NCBI GenBank assembly: GCA_017548605.1
Contig: JAFYZT010000042.1
Coordinates: forward strand, 44,179 to 108,178
Reading direction: 5' to 3'
Source: Prevotella sp.
GTDB lineage: Bacteria > Bacteroidota > Bacteroidia > Bacteroidales > Bacteroidaceae
Length of the DNA: 64,000 bases
The notes below the pieces were generated by a model. It was not told where the DNA came from. It did not search any database and saw nothing but the letters and a program-made list of their open reading frames with translations. Below, one piece after another: positions 8,901 through 17,101 of the stretch (position 1 is its first letter; every line of letters starts with the position of its first letter). The translations under genes were made by a program, and so were the position numbers.

Positions 8901-11396
8901 CTGGGTTGGAACTTCTCTTCTGCCTGGGGCATCGACGAGGGCGTTAGTTATCCTTTCCTGCAATGGGAAAACGAAATAACCCCGATAATTGAGATTACCC
9001 TCGACAAGACGACCCTTTCTATAGAAAAAGGAAAAGAGGCGACCATTACGGCGAATATCAAACCTCAAAATGCCACGAACAAACAATTGAACTGGACCAG
9101 CAGCAATGAGGCAGTGGCTACCGTAGAGAACGGAGTGGTCACCGCCGTGGCGGTGGGTACGGCGACCATCACCGCCGCCGCCACCGACGGCTCCGGCGTG
9201 ACAGCCACCTGTCTGGTGACGGTAACGATCAGCAAGGAGGCAGCCATAGCTGCCCTGCAAGAACTGGTGGCTGAGGCACAGGCTCTCTATGACAACAGCA
9301 CCGAGGGTGAGAACATCGGCGAATACGCTCCCGGCTCACGTGCCTCCCTGCTGGCTGTCATCAACAATGTGAACGCACAGATATCCAGCACGATGAGCGA
9401 CGAGGCTATCAGTCAGTGCACCGCCGACATCAATGCCGCCATCGAGGCGTTCCAGAACCAGCAAGTGACAGCCGGTGAAGACACCGACTACAGCACCATC
9501 GCCAACACCATCTACCTGGAACGTGTTGAAGCTGCCGCGGGCAGCCAGGTCACCCTGTCAGTGAAGATGAAGAACACCGTCGAGGTGCAGGGCTACCAGT
9601 TCGACCTCTACCTGCCTGAGGGCGTTACCGTGGCCACCGACGAGGACGGCTTCAGCCTGATTGAGCTGAGCACGGCCCGCACCACGGCGCGCAAGACCGA
9701 CTACTTCAACTCCACCGTTCAGCCCGACGGCAGCATCCGCGTGCTCTGCGGCTCGTCGAAGGGATACACCTTCGAAGGCACCGACGGCGAGGTGGCAACC
9801 ATAACACTGAATATCGATGAGAACATGGAGGAAGGTGACCATCCCATTATCCTGAAGGAGGTGAACCTGACCGACAAGAACTCCACGCTCTACACCACCG
9901 GTTACCTGAAGTCGACGCTCACCATCATCAATTTCATCCTCGGCGACGTGAACGGCAACAAGAAGGTGGAGGTGTCCGACTTCATCGCCACCGCCAACTA
10001 CATCCTCGGCAACCCACCGCAGGTGTTCATCTTCAAGGCGGGCGACGTGAACAGCAACAACAAGATTGAGGTGGCCGACTTCATCGGCATCGCCAACATC
10101 ATCCTGAACGGTTCCGGCAGCAGCAACGCTCCGGCAGCGGCCCCGAAGAAAGCCCTGGCAGCAGGTCCGAAGAAAGCATCCACGGACATCGAAGCACTCT
10201 CCGATGCGATCTACGTGGAGCCTGTGACCGCCGCTCCCGGCACGCAGCAGGTACTCTCCGTCAGGATGAAGAACAGCAGCCCCGTGGCGGGCTTCGAGTT
10301 CCGCCTGCAGCTGCCCGCCGGCATCACCGTGGCCACCGACGAGGACGGCATCCTCATGGCCGAGCTGAGCACGGCGCGTACGACGGCACGCAAGACCGAC
10401 TACTTCAACTCCTCCCTGCAGGCCGACGGAACGCTGCAAGTACTCTGCGGCACCTCGACGGCCGACCCGAACACAGGCAAGCCCTATACCTTCAGCGGCA
10501 ACGACGGCGAAGTGGCGCTCATCACCGTGAACATCCCCGAGGACTATGCCGAGGGCATGTATGAAGTGAGCATCCACGACATCGCCTTCTCCGACGACGA
10601 CAACAACCTGACGGAGATAGAGCAGACGGTGACCACCGAGATGACCGTCGGCGACAACAGCATCGTGCTTGACGAGAACTCCGAAGACGACATCGAGACG
10701 ACGGACGCTGTGGTGAACATCAGGGTGAGGCGCACGATAGCCGCCAACCAGTGGAGCACCATCTGCCTGCCTTTCAACATGACTGCTGAGCAGGTGTACG
10801 CCTCGTTCGGCGACGACGTTCAGCTGCAGGCGTTCGACAGCTACGACGTGGATTACGACGATGACGACAACGTAAAAAGTATCCTTGTCCACTTCGGCGA
10901 CATCGACATCGACGAGGAAGGGTTCTACGCCAACTATCCTTACCTGATCAAGGTGTCGGAACCCGTTGAGGAGTTTACGGTGAGAAGCATCCTTGAACCC
11001 GACGAGGAGAGCGCGATAGCTGAATACGACAACGGTAAGACGGGCAGGCAGCGCAAGGTGTACGGCACGTTCTACGGCACGTACCATGCCCAGACGACGG
11101 TGCCGGAGAGCTGTCTCTTCATCAGTAACAACAAGTTCTGGTATTCTACCGGTCTGACGAAGATGAAGGCCTTCCGCGGGTATTTCGAGTTCGTGGATGT
11201 GCTGGCTGATATGGCCAACGCGAACATCAGCTTCTCGTTCGACGGAACGACTGGGATTCATGAGATTCTGAACCGGTCGATGGCTGACGGTGCCGTGTAT
11301 ACCATACAGGGCCAGTTCGTAGGCAAGGATATCGAACTGAAGAAGTTGCCTCGCGGCATATACATCATCAACGGCAAGAAACAGGTAATTAAGTAA
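5976..11396 (+). CDS. Large secreted protein: GLUG repeats, Big_2, cohesin-like / dockerin / cohesin-like
   Basis: 1806 residues with a signal peptide (1-20, cut after FAFAQ). Residues about 90-470 and 610-940 hold GLUG-type repeats (VGGLVG, TGGLIG motifs). A Big_2-like Ig domain follows near 1005-1090 and a helical FIVAR-like segment near 1090-1165. Residues about 1170-1320 and 1403-1561 are two similar cohesin-like beta domains, both containing ELSTARTTARKTDYFNS. Between them, about 1321-1378, is a type I dockerin with two calcium loops (DVNGNKKVEVSDF and DVNSNNKIEVADF). The C-terminus (GIYIINGKKQVIK) resembles tails common in Prevotella secreted proteins. It is probably a surface scaffold or adhesin. 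The 3' half is clearly GC-richer than the 6290-7280 part. Confidence 0.8.
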   Translation: MKKRLLTLAVSFLCTLFAFAQFSGSGSGTASDPYLIYNETQLSQMANFLNQEGVVFSLKKDLDLTNWIAENSPSQGWQPIGVEASPFKGKLLGNNHTISGLSINRSSSSYVGFFGNLEGATVSDLNINGSSIKGGDNTGVLAGMAKNTSVTNVNILLSDALSGNCDYHGGLIGKVLNSTLMDCIVNGVVRGKQYVGGIIGKVDLVAVILTNCSYEGYVSGKGAVGGIVGALDGSTSLTSCKSKAEISSTGQYTGGIIGSSSGVCLKSMEGCSHFGDISGTEYVGGLVGRIVLKNGSSSLKGDKNYFINNCTVIGNINGSGNDVGGLVGALSSSFVTNYDNGCNYKCVYCLTNSYFNGDITGANAVGGLVGDLSGATIRNNYSSGNIYGGWYVGGIVGRAKEVNYTSVYNTTTTITSSIISNISICSTISSSSGSALTSYGRIYGSADNSTTIGAMGTADGNSALTLCKLIRSGVTQTVQENLQNGTSVGPSLLKLKATYVAKGWDFDNNWEILETECYPYKTYQVAPPVIESELISGATVISGKSVEGGTVYLLYKDNAPVSTNCSGNLWSFSTEALQSGAQVRTYAEVDGKVPSYYTTATVGFPGSGTEADPYRIYSAEDLQGANKMGYYKLMNDIDLTSWININSSSKGWVPVGLNSGDAIYIDGDNHKVTGLWTNTTDDYTGLFSYYSAGEIKNLTVEVATGKQVKGGNYTGILIGRMANGTITNCTVKGDVSGLQYTGGMAGFVENTPLFMLSAEGNVTGAYRVGGLVGELGSSSSVSKCYAVSDVTATGSSASHVGGLFGSCVSTIVQQSFANGTVSASGAGSNTGGLIGHANGTSITNCYTTASVSGTNHNGGLVAYALNTSIDKCYAKGNISGENFGGGIVSQLDGSGASLSNSVAANNILSLSAQSSWGSRVIGGYKNGAPEPEENNYALSTMQVSLNGVPQTKTDDPVEGIAKPQADLMSATTYQGLGWNFSSAWGIDEGVSYPFLQWENEITPIIEITLDKTTLSIEKGKEATITANIKPQNATNKQLNWTSSNEAVATVENGVVTAVAVGTATITAAATDGSGVTATCLVTVTISKEAAIAALQELVAEAQALYDNSTEGENIGEYAPGSRASLLAVINNVNAQISSTMSDEAISQCTADINAAIEAFQNQQVTAGEDTDYSTIANTIYLERVEAAAGSQVTLSVKMKNTVEVQGYQFDLYLPEGVTVATDEDGFSLIELSTARTTARKTDYFNSTVQPDGSIRVLCGSSKGYTFEGTDGEVATITLNIDENMEEGDHPIILKEVNLTDKNSTLYTTGYLKSTLTIINFILGDVNGNKKVEVSDFIATANYILGNPPQVFIFKAGDVNSNNKIEVADFIGIANIILNGSGSSNAPAAAPKKALAAGPKKASTDIEALSDAIYVEPVTAAPGTQQVLSVRMKNSSPVAGFEFRLQLPAGITVATDEDGILMAELSTARTTARKTDYFNSSLQADGTLQVLCGTSTADPNTGKPYTFSGNDGEVALITVNIPEDYAEGMYEVSIHDIAFSDDDNNLTEIEQTVTTEMTVGDNSIVLDENSEDDIETTDAVVNIRVRRTIAANQWSTICLPFNMTAEQVYASFGDDVQLQAFDSYDVDYDDDDNVKSILVHFGDIDIDEEGFYANYPYLIKVSEPVEEFTVRSILEPDEESAIAEYDNGKTGRQRKVYGTFYGTYHAQTTVPESCLFISNNKFWYSTGLTKMKAFRGYFEFVDVLADMANANISFSFDGTTGIHEILNRSMADGAVYTIQGQFVGKDIELKKLPRGIYIINGKKQVIK

Positions 11397-11470
11397 TGTA
11401 GAATATTGAGTGTTGATTGTTGAGTGGTCGCTTCGCGATGATGAATTGTGAATCCGTCAAGTTCAAACTC
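11397..11470. repeat. Intergenic repeat, family A
   Basis: Short TTGAGTGTTGATTGTTGAG runs with a GTCGCTTCGCGATG core, of the same type as 15204-15534, 39486-39550, 39931-40044 and 43411-43460. Confidence 0.6.
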
Positions 11471-11504
11471 ACAAACTTCAAACTCATAAATATATAGACT
11501 CACA

Positions 11505-11717
11505 ATGAAAAAAAACAGATATATTATACCGCAGGTGAAATCCTGCATGATGGAGACGGGCAGCCTTTTGGACGGCAGCGTGACAGGTGACAACGGCACT
11601 GGCTGGGGTGGCGTGGACGATAGCGGCACTCAAGAACCGGCTGCCAACGGTAACAGTATGTGGGAAGAAGAAAGCACATGGGCAACCCATAGCCTGTTTG
11701 ACGACGAAGAACAGTAG
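11505..11717 (+). CDS. Small acidic protein downstream of the giant secreted protein
   Basis: 70 residues starting MKKNRYIIPQVK, then Gly/Asp/Ser-rich sequence and a Glu- and Trp-containing acidic end (WEEESTWATH, DDEEQ). No signal peptide or membrane segment. A second gene of the same design (26704-26892) follows the other giant secreted protein of the window; both begin with M-(K/E)-K, an aromatic and a proline, and end in an acidic W-containing tail. A strong terminator follows at 11741. The function is unknown; a chaperone-like partner or a peptide precursor are possible. Confidence 0.65.
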   Translation: MKKNRYIIPQVKSCMMETGSLLDGSVTGDNGTGWGGVDDSGTQEPAANGNSMWEEESTWATHSLFDDEEQ

Positions 11718-11740
11718 AACTTTTTTCATAATTATGCTAA

Positions 11741-11782
11741 AGCGGGGAGCCACCTGAAAAGGGTGTACTCCCCGCTATTTTT
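11741..11782 (+). terminator. Rho-independent terminator
   Basis: AGCGGGGAG (11741-11749) pairs with CTCCCCGCT (11768-11776), followed by ATTTTTG. It ends the unit of the giant secreted protein and the small protein. The region 11783-12020 holds another CCCTCCC/GGGAGGG hairpin near 11796-11812 and no gene that I can support. Confidence 0.85.
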
Positions 11783-12020
11783 GTACCCACCCCATCCCTC
11801 CCAAAGGGAGGGAAAAGCCTCCCCCCTTGCCCCCTCAGAAGGAAGGGGGAAGTAATCAGCTAAACTCGCAATTAATAAGGTGGTTTGGTTGGTTTGCCCC
11901 CCCTCAATGAAGTTTCGTAAATGTATAACATTACGATAACAGCTTATAGCACATATTCTTCTGAGTTCTTGGGTCAAATGGACAGGCTCCTTTGATCCAT
12001 GAAATCAAGAAATATTACCT

Positions 12021-12057
12021 TGGTACACAAGTTTGTGGACCACAAACTTGTGTACCA
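12021..12057. promoter_or_regulatory. 37-bp perfect palindrome at the ATPase promoter (candidate operator)
   Basis: TGGTACACAAGTTTGTGG (12021-12038) is followed by one central A and its exact reverse complement (12040-12057). The right arm covers the -33 element (12048-12050) of the promoter that follows. With an 18-bp arm and no mismatch this is a strong candidate protein-binding site. Confidence 0.85.
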
Positions 12058-12078
12058 GTTTTTTTTTGATTAACTTTG
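12048..12078 (+). promoter_or_regulatory. Promoter for the third AAA ATPase
   Basis: TTG at 12048-12050, a 20-base spacer, then TAACTTTG at 12071-12078. Start codon at 12105. Confidence 0.75.
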
Positions 12079-12104
12079 CAGTCTCACCAATCAATGAAGC
12101 AATC

Positions 12105-13229
12105 ATGGATAGAGCGTTTGTATATGGAATGTCGGTAGAAGGCAATAACTTTACCGACAGGGTAAAGGAAACACGGAGGCTGAAACTCGACTTCGAGAAT
12201 GGCATGAACGTTATACTCGTGTCGCCGCGAAGGATAGGCAAAAGTTCCATCGTCAGAAAGGTGAAGTCGGAAATCACCAACCCCGCCATCAAGGTGGTGC
12301 TTATGGATGTCTACGACTGCAGGAGCGAGTACGACTTCTACAACCGTTTCGCGTCAGTACTCATGAAGGAGACCGCATCGAAAGCCGAACAGGTGCTCGA
12401 GAACATCAAACGCTTTCTCGTCCGGCTCACGCCGAAAATATCTTTCACTCCAGAGCCAATGGAAGATTTTTCCTTTTCTCTCGGCATCACCCACGAGAAC
12501 TACAAGCCGGAAGAGATCCTTCAGCTCCCCGAGCTGATAGCTAAGGAAAAAGGCATACACATCGTAGTGTGTATCGACGAATTCCAACAGATAGGAGAGT
12601 TCCCTGACACCGTCACCGTGCAGAAACGTCTCCGCGGGGTATGGCAACACCAGCGGAATGTTTCTTATTGTCTCTTTGGCAGTAAGAAACACTTGATGGT
12701 GAAACTGTTCCAGAATCGGAAGATGCCATTCTACCAGTTTGGGGAGATGTTTTACTTGGAAAAAATACCAACGGAAGACTGGATTCCTTTTATCCGCTCA
12801 CGTTTTGAAAGCCAGGGAAAGGTGATATCCGAAGAGTTGGCCCGAAAGATCTGCGACAAGGTGGAGAATGTATCGTCGTACGTGCAGCAGCTGGCTTGGA
12901 ATGTGTTGGCAGAAACAGACCACGAAGCTACAGAACAGGACTTCACCAATGGGGTGGAGGCTCTGCTGGCTCAGTGCTCCGGCCTTTTTGAAGAGCAGAT
13001 GAAGGGCCTGACATCTTATCAGATAAGCTTTATCCGGGCCATCTGTAATGGCGTTCATGACGGTTTCGGCAGTAAGTCGATACTGCAAGAGTATCAGTTG
13101 GGCAGTAAGTCGAATGTGGCTCGCATCAAGGCATCCTTGACTGACCGTGAGTTGATTGATTCAGACGGGAGTGGTACATATATTGAGGATCCTGTCTTCC
13201 GTGTGTGGTTCAAAAGGGTCTTTCCGTGA
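12105..13229 (+). CDS. AAA ATPase, archaeal-ATPase type, no nuclease tail
   Basis: I chose the ATG at 12105 (374 residues), because an upstream in-frame ATG at 12033 lies inside the palindrome and before the -7 box. Walker A is SPRRIGKSS (residues 40-48) and Walker B is VVCIDEFQQ (about 152-160). The sensor-type segment FGSKKHLM follows. The C-terminus looks like a winged helix (SNVARIKASLTDRELI, IEDPVFRVWF). No DUF4143 or DUF234 tail is seen. Relatives are frequent in Bacteroidales, and their role is not established. The palindrome at its promoter suggests autoregulation. Confidence 0.8.
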   Translation: MDRAFVYGMSVEGNNFTDRVKETRRLKLDFENGMNVILVSPRRIGKSSIVRKVKSEITNPAIKVVLMDVYDCRSEYDFYNRFASVLMKETASKAEQVLENIKRFLVRLTPKISFTPEPMEDFSFSLGITHENYKPEEILQLPELIAKEKGIHIVVCIDEFQQIGEFPDTVTVQKRLRGVWQHQRNVSYCLFGSKKHLMVKLFQNRKMPFYQFGEMFYLEKIPTEDWIPFIRSRFESQGKVISEELARKICDKVENVSSYVQQLAWNVLAETDHEATEQDFTNGVEALLAQCSGLFEEQMKGLTSYQISFIRAICNGVHDGFGSKSILQEYQLGSKSNVARIKASLTDRELIDSDGSGTYIEDPVFRVWFKRVFP

Positions 13230-13270
13230 CACTTCGCCATATTTGCTGTTGGACAGAACGAACCGTTGGC

Positions 13271-13873
13271 ATGAACAAACTGATCTGGAGCATATTGTTT
13301 TATTGCTGCACATTGAGAGTGTGTGGACAGGAGAATACGTTCACATACGTCGTGATAGACAGCGTGCAACAGGTGGAGATGTGTTTAGACCCCGACATAT
13401 TGGGCAACACTGCCTGCGTGGGCATATCGAAATACCATCATCCGGCGATCCCTGTGACTACCAAGGGACGTATCGTGATACCCTCGAAGATAACTAATGA
13501 AAACGGTAAGACATCCGTGGTGACTGCCATTTCAAGGGCGGGACTGCAGGGGTGCAAAGAACTGACGGAGGTGGTGCTGCCCGATAGCTGTTTGGGTTTC
13601 GGCGACCAGGCCATGCAGGGATGTGAGAAGTTGGAAAGCATCACCTTTCCTGCGACAATGCGGGTGTTATATGCCAAGGCGATGAGCGGATGCACATCGC
13701 TGCGCAGGGTGACGGTGCTGGCAAAGGAGCCGCCGGAATGTGCGGAGAACGTGTTTGACGAGCAGACTTACCAGACGGCCACGCTTGTGGTTCCGGCAGG
13801 CAGTGAGGATGCTTACCGTCGTGCTCCGGCATGGAGGAAATTCAAATTTAGAATGGTGAATTTTGAATTTTGA
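13271..13873 (+). CDS. BspA-type leucine-rich-repeat secreted protein (short)
   Basis: 200 residues from the ATG at 13271, which gives a signal peptide (MNKLIWSILFYCC, cut near VCGQ). The body shows LRR_5/BspA repeats with the GCxxL pattern (AGLQGCKELTEVVLP, AMQGCEKLESITFP, AMSGCTSLRRVTV) and the closing segment ATLVVPAGSEDAYR typical of this family. BspA-like proteins are surface or secreted and often bind host or bacterial partners. It lies 41 bases after the ATPase. Its last codons (RMVNFEF) are made from a family A repeat. Confidence 0.75.
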   Translation: MNKLIWSILFYCCTLRVCGQENTFTYVVIDSVQQVEMCLDPDILGNTACVGISKYHHPAIPVTTKGRIVIPSKITNENGKTSVVTAISRAGLQGCKELTEVVLPDSCLGFGDQAMQGCEKLESITFPATMRVLYAKAMSGCTSLRRVTVLAKEPPECAENVFDEQTYQTATLVVPAGSEDAYRRAPAWRKFKFRMVNFEF

Positions 13874-13907
13874 ATGTTGAGTGTTGACGAGTTATGAGTG
13901 ATGAGTT

Positions 13908-15203
13908 ATGAGTGACGAGTTACGAATTCTGAATTTTGAATTGAAAAAGATACTGATGGCGTTGGTGTGCGTGATGGCTGGAATATGCTGCCGTGCGCAG
14001 ATAATCATCTCGAAGGTGATGGTGGGCGACTCGCTTACCAATTTGTCAACACAGTTATATGAAAAGAACGTGCCGGACAGTGACATGTTCGTTCATATTG
14101 GAATCTTACGTCGCGGCCATGCCTGCATCGACTGGACATTACGGGGTGCTGTGACCATCCCTGATTCGTTGACGTTCAACATCAACGGTAAGACTTACCC
14201 TATTGCAGTGGTGTCTTTTCATGCGTTCTACAGATGTGTGGGACTGACGGAAGTTACCTTGCCACCAACTGTTAAAATGGTGGGCTCCGAGGCTTTTTAC
14301 GGATGTGCGGCGTTGGAGAAGGTACATCTATCGGACGGTCTGTTGATGCTGGAAGAACGTACGTTCGCGGGCTGCTCATCGTTGCGCGAGGTTACGCTGC
14401 CTTGTAGCGTGCCGCCACGTGGTTCGATAAACGCTTTCGACGCTTCTACCTACGAGAAATGCACATTGATGGTGCCCCAAGGCTGCTCGGCGGCGTATCG
14501 CAATGCCGAGTTATGGAGCCATTTTGTGCGGATTGAAGAGATGGAAGATGAGGGCGTGATGCCTGACGATCTCGATTATGACAAGTGGGAGAAGGCGATG
14601 AACTTCATGGACAGTTTTCTGGAGGATGAGATGTGGCGCATGCCTCAGCGTGTGGAGACGGATGTCGCATGGACGATAAACATAATGACAAGTGAGGGCT
14701 CACGTGAGGTCGTGTTTTCTTCTCGCAGTGAGTTCGACATGGCGGTGGTGGGGAGCGGTTTGGCCAATGAGTGCTGTATAGACACGACTTTTGCGGGGAG
14801 GTTGGCATTGCCCGACAGTGTGACGGCACCCGACGGACGGCGCTATGTAGTGGGCGGTGTGGCCATGAGTGCTTTCTCGGGTTGCAAGAGGCTGCAGCAG
14901 GTGGATATGCCCCCTCATCTGGAGTTTATCGACAATTTGGCATTCTACGACTGCAAGGCGTTGCGCCAGGTGGTGATTCCTGCTAATATGAAAGAAATTA
15001 TGTCTTCCGCCTTCGTGGGCTGCAACGGCCTGAACAGGGTGGTGACGCTGGCACAGAGACCACCTGACCTCTTTGTTGATGCTTTCGACGACCGCATTTT
15101 CAACACGGCGACACTTGTCCTACCCGAAGGTGCTACAGAGGCATATATGGCCACGGATGCCTGGCCACTGTTCAAATATAGAATGGAAAATGTTGATTTT
15201 TGA
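13908..15203 (+). CDS. BspA-type leucine-rich-repeat secreted protein
   Basis: 431 residues from 13908. Two BspA LRR blocks (about 75-190 and 285-425), each closing with a TLMVPQG or TLVLPEGATEAY segment, with GCxxL repeats (FYGCAALEKVHLS, FSGCKRLQQVDMP). The secretion signal is residues about 13-31 (KKILMALVCVMAGICCRAQ). The start is uncertain: codons 1-11 are family A repeat sequence, and a TTG at 13941 or ATG at 13956 would give shorter signal peptides. It is paralogous to the preceding gene, and its end (RMENVDF) also runs into the same repeat family. Confidence 0.75.
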   Translation: MSDELRILNFELKKILMALVCVMAGICCRAQIIISKVMVGDSLTNLSTQLYEKNVPDSDMFVHIGILRRGHACIDWTLRGAVTIPDSLTFNINGKTYPIAVVSFHAFYRCVGLTEVTLPPTVKMVGSEAFYGCAALEKVHLSDGLLMLEERTFAGCSSLREVTLPCSVPPRGSINAFDASTYEKCTLMVPQGCSAAYRNAELWSHFVRIEEMEDEGVMPDDLDYDKWEKAMNFMDSFLEDEMWRMPQRVETDVAWTINIMTSEGSREVVFSSRSEFDMAVVGSGLANECCIDTTFAGRLALPDSVTAPDGRRYVVGGVAMSAFSGCKRLQQVDMPPHLEFIDNLAFYDCKALRQVVIPANMKEIMSSAFVGCNGLNRVVTLAQRPPDLFVDAFDDRIFNTATLVLPEGATEAYMATDAWPLFKYRMENVDF

Positions 15204-15534
15204 ATTATGATTTTTGAATGTTGAATGATTGCTTCACAATTTTGAATGTTGAATTTTGAATGTTGAATGATTGCTTCGCAATTATGAATTATGAATGTTG
15301 ATCGTTGAATGATTGCTTCGCAATTAAGAATGATGAATGATGAATTGAGAATTCGTTATTCAAAAATTCAACAATTCTACATCGCCGTAGGCGATAACTC
15401 AACACTCAACACTCAACATTAAACATTCAACACTCAACATTCAACACTCAACATTCAACATTCAACATTCAACACTCAACACTCAACATTCAACATTCAA
15501 CATTCAACACTCAACACTCAACATTCAACATTCC
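15204..15534. repeat. Low-complexity intergenic repeat, family A (largest copy)
   Basis: The left half holds TTGAATGTTGAATG runs and three GATTGCTTC(G/A)CAATT cores; the right half holds many ACATTCAACACTCA units, roughly the reverse complement of the left. The block lies between two convergent genes and could fold into one large imperfect hairpin around a CATCGCCGTAGGCGAT core (about 15380-15395). No gene is present. No unique spacers occur, so it is not a CRISPR array. Confidence 0.85.
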
Positions 15535-16863
15535 TCATCCTCGCTCCTTGTTCCGGAGAGTCTTGATTTTCTTTTCCACATCGTTGTTCCACTGCTGCCA
15601 GTGTTCCAGTAGTGCCTCGCGCACCTTATCGCGGTCGCTGGCGGAGAAACGGGCATCAAGCGCATCGACGTAATTGTACACAAAACGGTTCATATCCTGA
15701 ATGCGCTGACTGAGGTCGGCGCTGTGCCACTGCCAGTGGCGCAGGGTGTCCAATTCGCGGATGATGCCCGCCTTCGTGGCAGCGCGGTCAAAGGCTTGTA
15801 TGGCCTGGGTCTTGGCGGTGGACACACGGTTGAGCTCTTCCTGCAACCGCTGGCTCTCAGCGTGCAACTGCGCAATGCTGTCGCGCATGGTACCCATCCT
15901 CGTGGCCATCTCTGCCTCCATCTCGGCTTGCGTGGCGGCATTCTCGGCTTGTTGACGGGCAAGCACCTCGCGTAGCGAGTCGGTGGCATGGCGGTCGACG
16001 ATGGTACGGGTGACGGGCTCGTTGACGTTTGAGGGCCGGAACAGCCATACGGCGAGGGCTCCCAGTGTGAGGAGACACAGGGCTGAGGCACCGGCGATAA
16101 GCCATTGGCGGCGACGGTGTCGGCTGGCAAGGGTGCTGTCGATGGCGTTGCGCAACTCGTTGATATTGGCGTAACGCTGGTCTATGGGGCGCAGACAACG
16201 TTCGATGATAGGTCGGTAGGGTTTGCCCAGATCCAAGTCTTGTAGGATAAGGCCAAGACTGTAGATGTCGTTGCGCACATCGGGCGTGTAGGCGGTGGTC
16301 TGCTCGGGTGCCATATAACGGAGGGTGCCGGCGGGCTGTTTGAGCGTGGTGTGGCTGTCGGTATCGGCCATGCCGAAATCTATTACTTTCACCTGCAATC
16401 CGTTATGGGCTATCATGATGTTCTCGGGTTTCAGGTCGCGGTGGATGATGCCTTTGGAGTGGAGGTATCCCACGGCGGAAATAAGGTCGTCGACAATGTG
16501 GCGACGCTGCTCTTCCGACAAAGTTCCGCGACGTTCCCCTTCGATATAGTCGGTTAGTGTCGCACCGTCGATAAATTCCATCACGATGCACTGCCCGATG
16601 CCCTCTACTGTTTCCAGACCGACGGCCTGGACAATGCCGGGATGTTGCAACTGCATTATGATTTCCAGTTCCTTGCGCAACATCTCTCGATACATCGACT
16701 GACGGAGGGCTTCGGTCGCGAGGGTCTTCAGAACGAAGAGACGGCCGAAACGAGTGGCACGGTACAGTCGGCTGGTTCCCGATTCGCAGATTGGCTGGAT
16801 GTCGGTGAACTCGCGGCTGATGCCTTCGAAACTGTCAGTGAAAAACTCGGATGTATCGTTCAT
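15535..16863 (-). CDS. Membrane-anchored serine/threonine protein kinase
   Basis: 442 residues from the ATG at 16863. A longer in-frame start at 16941 is rejected, because the -7 box TATCTTTG (16888-16895 on this strand) lies in between. Hanks-type kinase residues: Lys46 (FVLKTL), HRDLKPEN (141-148), DFG (162-164) and APE (185-187). The Gly-rich loop is degenerate (ESGTSRLYRA). A single membrane segment (about 254-275) is followed by a coiled coil (about 295-385). No PASTA, TPR or SEL1 sensor is seen. It phosphorylates proteins on Ser/Thr; the target is unknown. It is convergent with the BspA genes. Confidence 0.9.
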   Translation of the reverse strand: MNDTSEFFTDSFEGISREFTDIQPICESGTSRLYRATRFGRLFVLKTLATEALRQSMYREMLRKELEIIMQLQHPGIVQAVGLETVEGIGQCIVMEFIDGATLTDYIEGERRGTLSEEQRRHIVDDLISAVGYLHSKGIIHRDLKPENIMIAHNGLQVKVIDFGMADTDSHTTLKQPAGTLRYMAPEQTTAYTPDVRNDIYSLGLILQDLDLGKPYRPIIERCLRPIDQRYANINELRNAIDSTLASRHRRRQWLIAGASALCLLTLGALAVWLFRPSNVNEPVTRTIVDRHATDSLREVLARQQAENAATQAEMEAEMATRMGTMRDSIAQLHAESQRLQEELNRVSTAKTQAIQAFDRAATKAGIIRELDTLRHWQWHSADLSQRIQDMNRFVYNYVDALDARFSASDRDKVREALLEHWQQWNNDVEKKIKTLRNKERG

Positions 16864-17014
16864 CTTTTTTCTTATATATGGGCATGGCAAAGATACAACA
16901 AAATAATGACATGCCGACCATTTCCGCCATTTTTCTGCCATATCGTATCATAGCAGGCGAAAAACCAGAAAGCAAACCATCAATCCCTTAACAAACCGCT
17001 TATTCCTATTAAAA

Positions 17015-17051
17015 AAATAGTGAATGCGTGCACAATACGCATTAACTATTT
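17015..17051. promoter_or_regulatory. Inverted-repeat operator upstream of the Nudix regulator
   Basis: AAATAGTGAATGCGT (17015-17029) pairs with ACGCATTAACTATTT (17037-17051) with one mismatch over a 7-base centre. The right arm overlaps the -33 element of the promoter at 17049-17080. NrtR-family regulators bind such palindromes, so this is a candidate autoregulatory site. Confidence 0.8.
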
Positions 17052-17080
17052 GGGATTTTCCTTTTTTTCCTATAATTTTG
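17049..17080 (+). promoter_or_regulatory. Promoter for the Nudix regulator
   Basis: TTTG at 17049-17052, a 20-base spacer, then TAATTTTG at 17073-17080. Confidence 0.75.
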
Positions 17081-17101
17081 CGGCGTAAACAGACAAATAA
17101 T

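Noticed and set aside
9558-11261. 567-codon open frame on the minus strand
   Set aside because: It is antisense to the GC-rich cohesin/dockerin part of a clear gene; composition (Val/His/Gly-rich) is that of a shadow frame.
15400-15534. CRISPR-like regular repeats
   Set aside because: The units are contiguous and degenerate with no unique spacers, and no cas genes occur.
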